In this document: one piece after another, positions 21,793-31,056 of the stretch
Layout: each line of letters starts with the position of its first letter
Position numbering within the stretch: the first letter of the stretch is position 1
Origin: Echinostoma caproni
Taxonomy: Eukaryota > Platyhelminthes > Trematoda > Plagiorchiida > Echinostomatidae
Assembly (NCBI GenBank): GCA_900618425.1
Contig: UZAN01040075.1
Span: forward strand, 52,215 to 84,779
DNA: 32,565 bases
Reading direction: 5' to 3'
The notes under the pieces: model-generated
Databases searched by the model: none
What the model was told of the DNA's origin: nothing
What the model saw: only the letters and a program-made list of their open reading frames with translations
Translations under genes and position numbers: made by a program

Positions 21793-22870
21793 ATCAATTC
21801 ATCGTATTATATTTATATCAGAAGTAACTCCAACTGTATACCATTTGGTGTTTTTACCGCTTATTGCCAAATGTGAAAATGTGGTTTATGAATGCTATGT
21901 AACACATCTAGCTCCCCCGCTCCCAACAACTCACACATTTCGGCATGTGAATTACTTCCAAAAACATTTTTTCTCTGTCTTGAGGGTGCAAATTGTTAGT
22001 CTACACCGTGCTGTAGCTACTCGAAAACAAACGTAAAATGACGGAGGGGGTTCAGTCGGGTTACACAAACCAATTAATCATGCAAAGAACACGACAAACT
22101 TGAACAAAGAAGCGGAGAAGCACTGTTTCAAGATTGTTAATCAACACCAACTTGACTTGAATTCAAGTTATGATTGTATAGGTAGAGAGCAAGTGTAACA
22201 TCTACTACACCATCAGACAAGTTGTCAGATTGTTTCACTTTGTTTATGCACAGTGTAATACCTTAATTCTTTTTAAGCCGTATTCCCGAAACTAACTGAG
22301 TTCGTCCGGGTATCAGCCTCCACAGATTGTTACCTGGTCGAACACAGTTCCAAATAGACTACAGTCGGGAGATGAGCAGCACATAATTTAGTTTGGTTGT
22401 AAAGTGTAATCTATGCTAGCAGTTATATCTTTGTTGCAACAAATAAGCTAATAAATAGCATCTGTTTCATTTTCTGGTTACTCAATATAGCCTACGATAA
22501 AACAGTTTTCTACAACAGAGCGAGAACAATATCACATTGCAGTGCTGCGTAGATTTTGACGGAAGGATGATCAGTCCCTCGGTTGTAAAATTCGTTGATA
22601 ATAAACAGCCTACATTCTACTTTGAAAAATGCTTATGAATCTGAACATTGATACTGCGCTTACTACCGTAATGTAAATGAACTTCGAATAGGAAATTCTT
22701 GACTCGAGTCTCTAAATTAGGTTTACCTCAGTCTAACAAATCTATACAAAGATAGTTGATAACTCTGGTACCGTACAAATGCTCTGCATGTAAACTCTAC
22801 TCACTCCTTCTGAATCAGTTTGGTCTCTCATGAAAACCGAAGAAGGTTGTACGATCAGCTGAATTTGTCT
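21793..22870. other. No supported gene
   Basis: Nothing recognised apart from unassigned short frames. It would be intronic if the exon at 21141-21180 belongs to the SH3 gene. Confidence 0.5.
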
Positions 22871-22906
22871 GTTGTTGTTGTTGTTGTTGTTGTTGTTGAT
22901 GATGAT
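22871..22906. repeat. GTT/GAT microsatellite
   Basis: Nine GTT units followed by three GAT units. On the minus strand this reads as an Asn-rich frame, which should not be taken as a gene. Confidence 0.95.
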
Positions 22907-23016
22907 GTCGACGTTAGTTGCCATAGTTGGAAGTTCACATTCGGTGTCGTTATGTTTTTGGTCAAATCTGGGATCCTAATATGATCTGCGCCTTATGCTC
23001 CCATGCTTCACATGCC

Positions 23017-23041
23017 CACACACACACACACACACACACAC
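23017..23041. repeat. CA microsatellite near a splice acceptor
   Basis: Twelve CA units on the plus strand, ending about 60 nt before the acceptor of the SH3 exon at 23101. Intronic CA repeats are known to bind hnRNP L in animals and modulate splicing; whether that happens here is unknown. Confidence 0.95.
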
Positions 23042-23100
23042 TCATCCCTTGTCTTTTCTGTTTTGATTGCATGTTCTCCACCGGCATCCCGGTCCAACAG

Positions 23101-23176
23101 GTTTTACTGTGTCACTATTCGTCACGTGAGTGCAAAGTCCCGTGAGATCAGTGTCTCTCCTGGTACCGTGGTTGAA
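23101..23176 (+). CDS. SH3 domain exon, N-terminal half (EPS8-like gene)
   Basis: Encodes FYCVTIRHVSAKSREISVSP and GTVVE, the first half of an SH3 domain: the N-terminal strand, the RT loop (SAKSREISV in the place of NxDELSV) and the GTVVE turn. The acceptor is CCAACAG at 23100; no other AG lies in the preceding 80 nt, and the tract before it is pyrimidine-rich. The donor is GAA|GTAAGTGA at 23177, a strong consensus, in phase 0. The exon begins with the third base of a codon, so an upstream exon ending in phase 2 is needed. That exon was not found in this window. Confidence 0.7.
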
Positions 23177-24333
23177 GTAAGTGAAAATAAAGTTTTCGCA
23201 GTTTATCTTGATGATTCTCTCTCTTGGGTATCACTGTCAATTTAATTTTATGTTTAACCAAATATTACACGGACGAATGGCAATCATTTTCCCAGGCTTT
23301 TGCCATGCGAAGTGAAACCATCAGACTGAAGCACTATCAGCCTCGACATTTTATGAAATACTGAAAATGCTGGAAATGTTAACAAATAACCAACCAGTCA
23401 AAAAAAATCAGCAATTTGGTACCATAAATCTTAGTTAATCTCATTTAACCAAAGAAATATGTCCAAAAGCTGACAATTACACGAAGCGAAAGAACCTTAA
23501 TAGAAAGAAGAAACTTTCAGATGAAGACACTAGTGAGGAAAAATGAATGTGATCTGTAATTCTGACTGGAACGCCAAAAAGAAATACAAGTTGTTATTGA
23601 AGAGACAAAATATACTCTATCGAAAGATGTAGCAACTCAATCTAGATGACAGTTACACCAACAAACCGGTGCCAAACTGTGGGACCACCAATAAATCATC
23701 CTCATTTTAGAGAGATCGCTTTATTGAACTAGCTTAAGTTTGTGTCAGCAAGCAACTCTATATCCCATTCGACTGACGCTTGTGGACAAGAGAGGTCAGT
23801 GAACAAAGTTGTTCGTTACCAGGTGAGTCTTCTGGAAAACAATAAAAGAGCGGTCTCTTCGGTGTAAAAAGGTGAATCCGAGGACACTGAATAACTGGAT
23901 GATCGGTGGTGAACTATCAGCGACAATATCTGAGGACACCACGAGTTGTTGTCCAGAAGGCAACTTCCCTACACTAAACGTCATACTCACTGTTGGAGAG
24001 CATTGTAGCGTGTACGAATCAGGGCTCATTCTCTAAGTCAGATAACCGTCAAAACACTGTTGCCTTACTGATGGCAATCGGCCGTCGAAGGCACATTCCA
24101 GACGAGAAGTCAGAGCATAACTTGGAGTTTCACCCTTATATCATATTCTCAATGTATATCAACGATTAGTTCAGAGGACTTACTTATCCTTGAATAGAAA
24201 TATGTCGCTCAAGAGCAATTAAGACGAGAGATCGAACATCTGGTTGACACGAACATGAAAGACAATTATTTGTAATGGTTAATTACCAACACCGTTGTAA
24301 TTCATCTGGTTTCGTTGTTCACCTATTCTACAG
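23177..24333 (+). other. Intron splitting the SH3 domain
   Basis: A phase-0 intron of 1157 bp with GTAAGT at the 5' end and CACCTATTCTACAG at the 3' end. It interrupts the SH3 fold between GTVVE and VLDKSQ. A 77-codon antisense frame (23796-24029) lies within it and has no recognised domain. Confidence 0.7.
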
Positions 24334-25153
24334 GTCCTAGACAAATCTCAAATTGATTGGTGGGTCGTTAGAGATCCTCATGGGTCAGAGGGTGAAATCC
24401 CCAAATGGAAACTGAAACCCTATACCGGAACTCAACAGGGTCAAGTGAATCGGCAGTCCGGGCTCAGGCCAACTTTCCCCCAACCCAGTGTACCTTCCAG
24501 TCGTGACAAATTGCCCGCTCAACCAACATCTGCATCGTCCACTAATCCAACAATTAACACCAGTTCGCTAACCAGCACAGTAAATCGATTACCCACAAAC
24601 CCCGCTTTCAGTCAGGATCGTCCCGCGCATATGACTGGTCCATCACCGGAACGGTCCCAAACTAATCACGTGACCACACAGTCAATCATCATAAACCAAT
24701 CTGAACCCAAAATGAATATTCTCGGAGCGGACAATGCTGACATGGATATGGAACGTGTAATATCCATTGGCAAACGAAACGAATCACCCGTCACTGTGGT
24801 CACATCTCAGCCAACCGGATTCATGTCTACCGCTGCACAAGCCGGACCTCCGGGAAACATGCTCTATATGACTTCCGATCAACTACAGGAAATTATGAAG
24901 TCCTCTGAAAGCTTAGCACAAGTCCCCATGGTTTTAGTTCCGGTATCCGAACTGTACAAATATGCATCCCAGTCTAATTTAAATGTGAACGCGATGAATG
25001 GGGCCGGTTCGCAACCAATCGGTTCGGTTCCCATGCCAATGCAGTGGCCCGATCTGAATGAGTTAAGTGATCGTCCTCATTCACCCAGTATGGGTAACGT
25101 CACTGGGATGATGTCCGAATGGAAACCAGCACCGCTCGTCCCAACAGGATCAC
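24334..25153 (+). CDS. SH3 domain second half plus disordered region (EPS8-like)
   Basis: Continues in frame from the previous exon: VLDKSQIDWWVVRDPHGSEG then EIPKWKLKPYTG. With GTVVE before it this gives GTVVEVLDKSQIDWW, with the conserved WW, the RD..G..G turn and the P of the last strands. Among SH3s I know, EPS8 family members are closest (EVLDD..QWWK.R...G..G.VP..IL), but this one is divergent: EIPKWKL replaces GYVPxNxL. After about residue 35 come roughly 235 residues rich in Pro, Ser, Thr, Asn and Met with no domain seen; one Leu/Val-rich patch (QVPMVLVPVSELYKY) may be a short linear motif. The exon is open for 273 codons and ends in phase 1 at donor TCAC|GTAAGTTG. In EPS8 this domain binds Abi-type partners to control actin; that role here is inference. 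Confidence 0.7.
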
Positions 25154-25261
25154 GTAAGTTGCACAGAACTGAAGTCAAATGATCAGCCTTATTTTAGCAC
25201 ACAACCTCTAACTTGCACATTATTAATACATCTTTTTTCACAACATCTACCAATATTTTTG

Positions 25262-25690
25262 GGACTAGGGCACGGTGCGTGCTATTTGGCTTGGCAGGTG
25301 TTGGGTGGAACAAAGTAAAATATGGTCACACTAAGAACTGGCAGGAGGAGGTGAAAACCCTGACTAGGAGACTTGCTCACAGTGGTCGCGTTAGGCTCCC
25401 TGTATGGGGATGTCGAGATCACTGAAATTAATGACTACAAACAATGGATGATATAACTGAGTGTCGTAAACAGTAGCACCTGTGCATGTGCTCAAGTTCT
25501 TTGCTACCTCAGTATTTGTGAACTCTCTATTTTCAATCTGTTACTGATTTCAACTTTTCAATCTTCTCTTTACTTTTCCATCCAAATGGGCAGTCAGGAG
25601 ACAGTAAAACAAACCAAGGCACGAAAGTGCATGGTTATTGGTTGTAAAAAACAACCATGGCAAATTATGAATGCCCTCTCTAGAATGATA
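25262..25690 (+). mobile_element. RTE-like LINE, 3' fragment, copy 2
   Basis: The last 50 or so codons (LAGVGWNKVKYGHTKNW, QEEVKTLTRRLAHSGRVRLP, VWGCRDH) match the RTE C-terminus and align with the end of copy 1 (AGSGWN...TWHEGIKILTRGLGHIGP). The 3' untranslated regions also align: CGTAAACAGT, ATCCAAATGGGCAG and GGCACGAAAGTGC. It lies about 100 nt inside the intron that follows the SH3 exon, in the same orientation as the gene. It is strongly 5'-truncated and non-functional. Confidence 0.75.
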
Positions 25691-26940
25691 CCAAAAGAGA
25701 CATTTCTCCTCCTTTTGATTTCATTTTAGAGCTATATTGCTTTTTGCTAACTGTTAGTATCAGAACAAAAACCATGAATCAATATTGACATGTTTGCCCC
25801 AATTGTACTACTGATAAAAAAATTTTCTTCGGTGATCACTGACCCATAGTTCGAAATTGCGGTTTCTCTGGAATTTTCTAAATGAAATTACCCAACTATT
25901 TAAGAGAAAAGCGTCGAACGCTTCAATCGTCTTGGTCCGTGCAGTTAGTCACTGCGCTGACCAGAATTAACATGTACCGAGAGTGCCTATTATGTATTTA
26001 TGGAAGTTCACTAGTTTATCTGTTTCTTTTTGTTTTAATCAATGAAACGAATTTCGCTAAGTCTTAGATAAATAAGTGTGAGGTTCTTCTGGCAATCTCA
26101 GCACCTCGTGGTGCTGTGAAAATAAACACCTATTAAATCCATCACGTCTTATTTTGTTGGTCTGCAAAACAACAATTAGTCAACTTGGTTGATGACTTCT
26201 ATATTATCTTGCTCCTGATCACTCTTCTATAACCGCCGCACTACGATGTGATCCGCCCCCGACGAGTGCGTAAACAGCTCTATTGAAACATTTCGTTTTT
26301 CAGCCAAACACTTGAATTGCGAATGGAATGCAACTGCAGTCTACCGAACATATTTGTTCCCAAATTCGAGGTGAAATGAAGCTGGAATGTAAACCATGCA
26401 TTATATGCTAGAACAGCTATAATATAAATGTGAATAGGACAGTAGTTTTGATCAGTACAGCAATATTTTTTAAAAATTAGAATGCAGAGTAACTACTTGC
26501 AGAGAACCATCAACACAATCTTAGTGTACCGGACCGGACTATCTTGGTTTTTATGATCACTCAGCGGACTTTTTTTCGCAACGCTCAGTACTTTTCTCCT
26601 GTAATGACTGGCACTTTTCGACGTAACCGATTCCCATTAGTTTCCAGTGTGAATTGGAAGAGCAGTTTTAATGCTTGTCACTGGCCTATCCAAGGTTGTT
26701 GGTTTTTGACGGTCTGTTCACACTCGATCGCCACAGACCAAACAGTTGAACATCTGCAAATTTTGAGAGAATTTAAAAAAGCTTTATCTATTACGCTCTT
26801 TATTTTCATGGCTACTAAGAGCTGATACTCACATGATTGATAAAATAAAGTTATAGAAAAATTGATTTTACTCCCATATCAAACCGCCTTAGCAATTCAC
26901 TTTCTATCTCTTCCTCTGGTTCTGTTTAAATTTCCTATTT
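25691..26940. other. No supported gene; probably intronic
   Basis: No exon recognised. A perfect hairpin, CAGCACC-TCGT-GGTGCTG, lies at 26099-26116; it does not match the histone 3' stem-loop or any element I know. Frames at 25882-26067 and 26544-26825 show no domain. Confidence 0.5.
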
Positions 26941-26946
26941 GTTCAG

Positions 26947-26952
26947 TCGAAG
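26947..26952 (+). CDS. Candidate 6-nt microexon (TCGAAG)
   Basis: A long pyrimidine tract ending TTTCCTATTTGTTCAG (acceptor at 26946) is followed after only six bases by a consensus donor, GTAAGTTC at 26953. The exon before it on this strand ends in phase 1 with C, so splicing would read C|TC GAA G, adding Leu-Glu and keeping the phase. Fluke genomes are known for microexons of lengths divisible by three. If the donor is skipped, the frame runs on to a stop at about 27074 (LEGKFTRITICDFLVCSACA...), giving a possible alternative last exon with a Cys-containing tail. Confidence 0.4.
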
Positions 26953-27074
26953 GTAAGTTCACTAGAATTACTATCTGCGATTTTCTTGTGTGCTCCGCGT
27001 GTGCTGCAACTCGGCTAACATTGGCAAGAATGTTCCACTGTGGTTTCCATTTGGCGTGGACGGATCTCCTCTGA

Positions 27075-29591
27075 AGCGCAGTTGAGCTATGGACCATATA
27101 ACCCCCAACGCGTTTTGTTGCTTCTTCCGTGTGCTGTCGTCGTGACGCCTTATTCACATTCGTGCAATTCTGGCTTCAAGCCAGTTGTGTCTTCTGTATG
27201 TGAAGGCTTCTGTACAGGAGCGGACATCCACGGCGTAGTAACCTCCGCAATTTGTATCTACATTGTACCGTAGTCAACGTGATAACATGATTGTCTGCAT
27301 AGTTCACCATGTCGAATCGGTTTTTGCTTCATATGATGGCAGTTTGATGCGACTCACGTCTTGCCCCACAAACTGCAATCATAGCGAATCCTCCGGTAAC
27401 TGAAAACTGATACGCACGCCCGTTCATTCACAGCACTGAACAACTGATATTTTTTGCTACAGTGCAGCTTGCCTAGTCCAGTTACATGAAATCAAATAAA
27501 CCATTGTCTGGAACCCATGGAGTTTACTCGCCGTCGGATTGGTTTTGAGCTCAAGGGTTTTATTTTCCTCATCGACTATGCCTAGAACGCGCAATGGCCA
27601 AAAAACCCCGTAAACGCGTTCGGCGTTCAGACAGAAGAACCTTCGGGTAAAGAAATCGCCAAAGTAAACCTGACCGATGTTGATTTTTATCTTGTTATAT
27701 TATCGAGAAAGTTTGGCCAACGGCCTCCTTTATAGTCCTTTTTTAACTGGTGGAATCATGTCATCGGGTTAAAATAAATCGACCACATTCCTACATGTGA
27801 AACCCGTAAAACCTTTTTTATTACCTTCCCTACATTCAAAATATGAAACTATGTCAGGTTATATCTACCGCATTTGTTGCCAGGTTGAAAGAATTCCAAG
27901 CACATCACACTCAGAAATACCGATAAAAATCAGAAAAGCGTAAAACTTCTTTAAGGCTGCGTGAAAACTTTTTATAAAGAGTCGAAACGAACGACTGCTT
28001 GTATTAACACTTGTTTTTATTCGTGAGCTGTGGTGAAAATATCGAATCTCGGAAGTTTGATAGTAGAAAACCGGTTCTGTTAGAAGACAGAATAGGTCAC
28101 TGGAGGTTGAAACAAGGATCCACGATGAAGATTTTAGAAAGCGAATGCGACTATGGTTGTAATTATATCAAAATGATGTAGCCACGAACGACAAGTTCCT
28201 TGGTATCCGTAATAAAACCATGTGTGCATATTCAACAAAATGTGCGATTCCTGTAGTGATTCCGTTTGAGATGAACTATGTACGGTATTTTTGCACCTAG
28301 AAGAATTAGCTTTGCTTACTCACACAAACGACGAATTCCTTTTTATTTATTTTCCTCCACAAAATTTACAACTGTCATCAGTGCAATCTTCCTGACTTGT
28401 GGGCCCCGGCAAAATGTATTGTCTTAAATTAACCAATGAACTTAGAATGTAGAATATTTGTTCCAAATTATTCCATAAAACTATTTTGGGGTTAGTGTTG
28501 GTGATGAGGCCATTTCAATCATAGTCACTGGCATGGTTTGAGCCCTGAAACCCAAACCTTCCCCTGTGCCCCTTGCCCCCCCCCCGCCTTTCGAAAGTTT
28601 CGATCTCTCTGGCTACAATACCACAGTTGCTTGAATACAGCTTTATACAATTCACAGGTCTGTGATCATCAATTCCAATAGATGAACAGTGGATTGTTAA
28701 GGCAATTAAATCTTTTTCGTAAGAGATTAAATATTTTCTTTGTATATTTGTCACCCCTTTAGCTCCCTGAACTAGGTATAATCTAATCCAGTGAATGCAC
28801 TCAGGATGTAGCAAATTTCATCAGAGTCGACACCAGTGTCCTACTGGATATCCGCCTGTATGAGGTTGAACTAATGACGCAGACTGAGTGAACGGCGGGG
28901 GATACAGACACTTATGGATGTTGATGGTGGTGACGGTTTACACCAGATATGCAATGCAGATGGAATAAAACGTCCAGTTGCGTGCAAACGCACACGCCTA
29001 ACACCACGCTTTGTCAAGTGTTCCATTACGCTAATGCTAGCTGGTCGGTCTGTTTACTCTAACGAAGTAAATACCACGGAGCACTTGATTTCCTTTCTGA
29101 ACTTGTTTATTGATACTGAAACAATCGATTTCTCAATGGTAGTTAGTCATCGAACCTAGGATTTCCTATACACTTATGACAGCTCGTGATTATCTTGGTT
29201 ACTTAAATACCGGGAATCAAACATTGGTTTATGAATACGCTCTTCATCATAACTACTTTATTCAACTATTGGAATTCATGTTTACACCGGTATGCCAGTG
29301 ATCTGTCCAATCCAAACTCCACAGTTTCAGTCTATCATCAGTAATTTTGATGAAAAAGCATTCTGTTTGGTGTTATCTCACCATCCGGCACATGATTATG
29401 CAACAACACACGAGCATTATGAAATGTCATCTAGCTTGGCCCAGTCAATCTTGATCAGTCTGACCGTTTCGGTGCATGCATCGTTTTCAGAAACAATGCG
29501 ATTCAACATCACATTACACAACTTGTTGGAAACCACGGATGCTAACTATAACTTAGGAAATTTGATGTAATTGGGATACTTCATAAAAGTG
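27075..29591. other. No supported gene
   Basis: Contains frames of 80-99 codons (28515-28814 minus, 28914-29159 plus, 29292-29570 plus) that I cannot assign. A C-rich run lies near 28570-28590. Remaining exons of the SH3 gene could be here but were not recognised; no SAM-like domain was seen. Confidence 0.45.
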
Positions 29592-29638
29592 ATTCGTAGT
29601 GTATAGAGCAAATGAAGCGTGAAGTGAAAAGCTGGGAA

Positions 29639-29683
29639 GCACTGGACAGCTGTTTCGACTTGTTCGGGTCTCATCAGCATTGC
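29639..29683 (-). ncRNA. Hammerhead ribozyme, well-formed
   Basis: Minus strand, 5' to 3': GCAATG - CTGATGA - GAC-CCGAACAA-GTC - GAAA - CAGCTG - TC - CAGTGC. Both invariant core boxes (CUGAUGA and GAAA) are intact. Stem I (GCAATG/CAGTGC) pairs at five of six positions, stem II (GAC/GTC) has three pairs, and stem III is a minimal C-G pair plus the A-U of the core, closed by the palindromic AGCU. Cleavage is predicted after the C of GUC, at the junction with CAGTGC. Very short stem III with a palindromic loop is known from retroelement hammerheads, which often work as dimers. Activity is inferred. Confidence 0.75.
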
Positions 29684-29709
29684 GAATCCCTTGACCCAAT
29701 TGAGGATCG

Positions 29710-29757
29710 TATCCGGAACCTCACAGGTACAACGCAAGCACGATACTCACTCAACCA
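29710..29757 (-). promoter_or_regulatory. tRNA-like Pol III promoter relic
   Basis: On the minus strand TGGTTGAGTGA (near 29757-29747) fits an A box, and GGTTCCGGATA (29720-29710) is an imperfect B box at tRNA-like spacing. It is followed 27 nt later by the hammerhead. The B box departs from GGTTCGANNCC, so promoter activity is uncertain. Confidence 0.4.
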
Positions 29758-29922
29758 CCGGACAGCCAACCAGAACATTCTTAGTTTTCTATTTACACCG
29801 TATAGCAAAACCTCTCTTAGCAAGCTTGTTGCGGGCATCCAGCCTCTCATCTCAGCACTAGCTTCCGAGGTTATGACTCGGTTGGAAGCTTTCACATCGA
29901 TCCCAGTTGGGTCGATGGATTC

Positions 29923-29955
29923 GCACTGCTGATGAGACCCAACAACTGTACAGTG
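29923..29955 (+). ncRNA. Broken hammerhead, right arm
   Basis: Plus strand: GCACTG - CTGATGA - GACCC then AACAACTGTACAGTG. Aligned with the left-arm ribozyme, about ten bases covering the 3' side of stem II and the GAAA box are missing. Stem I (CACTG/CAGTG) and the first core box remain, so it cannot cleave. Confidence 0.65.
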
Positions 29956-30003
29956 ATTCCTAGCCTTTCAGTTCGCGCTTCATTAACTCTATATACGACG
30001 AAT

Positions 30004-30593
30004 TCCTTCCATGAAATTGAATAGAATCCCCTATTACTCGCATGCAATTGACGTATTCTCAAAACCGGAGGCGGGGGATCGATTCATTATTCAGCAGAGT
30101 TTACCAATTGTACCCCACTTTTGATGAATAGAAGATCCAGGTTTGTATTCGTAGTGGAATTGGTCTTAGCTTTTCAAGTGATCTATCACGTGACTCGTTT
30201 GTGCTGGAGCACGTGCTGTGCCCTAGGTATCGAACCTCTCCCACTGAATTTCCTTCCCGTTAGTTACACCCTTTGCTGAATCTGCGTCAAACTTATCTGC
30301 AAAACGACACAGGGAAAGAAACTATCAGATCTCGCGAAGGTCGAAATATCTGCTTGCCGTACATGGGATTAAAGTTACATAAACTCGTCATAAGTCATAC
30401 GACCGACTCTGGTTTATCAAATGACCCGTGCATCAGAAGAGCGAATGGGCAAATCCTCAGAAAAAGATATTAAAAATTATGGGACGAATACTGAACAATT
30501 CATTCAACACCCAATAACATACCCATACTGCTTTTCAAAACTTTAATCGAACTCAGTGTGTCCAAATAAACTTTCATGAGAATGATCAAAGTT
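30004..30593. other. No supported gene
   Basis: Could include the decayed N-terminal part of the transposase relic that follows, but no helix-turn-helix motif is readable. Confidence 0.5.
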
Positions 30594-31056
30594 GTGCCGT
30601 GAACGAAAACGAACAAATTAAAATTCGTATTGCATTTAGAATGGGCATAGAAGTGGGAAAATGTTTTCTTCACTGATGAAACATCTGTCTTGAAATATCA
30701 GACGTTTGAAATTATTAACGACCTAATATCAGAACAAAAAAGAAAACTACAGGCAGAAATAAAACGATGATGATTATTTGTGGTGCCTTCTCAGCGAACG
30801 GTCGAAGTGGCTGAGTTTATATACTTGAGGAAATACAATATTCTGTTGCGTATACTCGTACGTTGAAACCGATTTTTCTCGCACAGTTGACCAGTAAAGT
30901 GAATAATGATGACGCTTCATTCCAACAATATTTTTCCATTGTACATTGCTTTTAGATCACGAATTTGTGGCTGTTGTTCCGCAGTGATCATATTAAAGCC
31001 CAGATCTAAACCCGGTAGACAATATTTGGCACATATTTACCCACTCTGTTTAATCA
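30594..31056 (+). pseudogene. Tc1/mariner transposase relic
   Basis: Four blocks appear in the right order and spacing, in changing frames. First, WENVFFTDETSVLKY (from 30654) is the first catalytic Asp motif. Next, MIICGAFSANGRSG (from about 30768) matches the conserved WGAFSxxGR block. Then comes DASFQQYFSIVHC, where the second catalytic Asp in QQDN appears as Tyr. Last, SPDLNPVDNIWHIFTHSV (from 30997) corresponds to SPDLNPIENxW, with Asp in place of the usual Glu. Stops occur in all frames. An intact enzyme would cut and paste DNA at TA sites; this copy is dead. No terminal inverted repeats were identified. Confidence 0.8.

Larger units (their letters stand above)
29592..30003. mobile_element. 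Inverted hammerhead-bearing element
   Basis: Arms of about 115 bp at 29592-29706 and 29885-30003 are reverse complements with many matches (GATTCGT..TATAGAG..AATGAAGCG..GAA.TGAAA). Each arm holds a hammerhead segment with its 3' side outward. The 180-nt centre carries, on the minus strand, tRNA-like A and B boxes just upstream of the left hammerhead. This is the same promoter-then-hammerhead order as the SINE at 7.4-8.0 kb, with unrelated sequence. No clear target-site duplication was seen. It may be a short non-autonomous element or a remnant of a Penelope-like terminal repeat. Confidence 0.6.

Noticed and set aside
22742..22924. Asn-rich open frame on the minus strand
   Set aside because: It is the translation of the GTT/GAT microsatellite.
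28515..28814. 99-codon minus-strand frame
   Set aside because: The Gly/Arg-rich part comes from a C-rich homopolymer region, and no domain or splice sites support it.
29612..29932. Open frame of 106 codons (plus) and its minus-strand partner
   Set aside because: They run through the inverted hammerhead element. The openness reflects the repeat sequence, and the RNA structure explains the conservation better than a protein.
30180..30250. GAGGTTCGATACC on the minus strand, a possible B box
   Set aside because: No convincing A box or cloverleaf; an isolated 11-mer is expected by chance.
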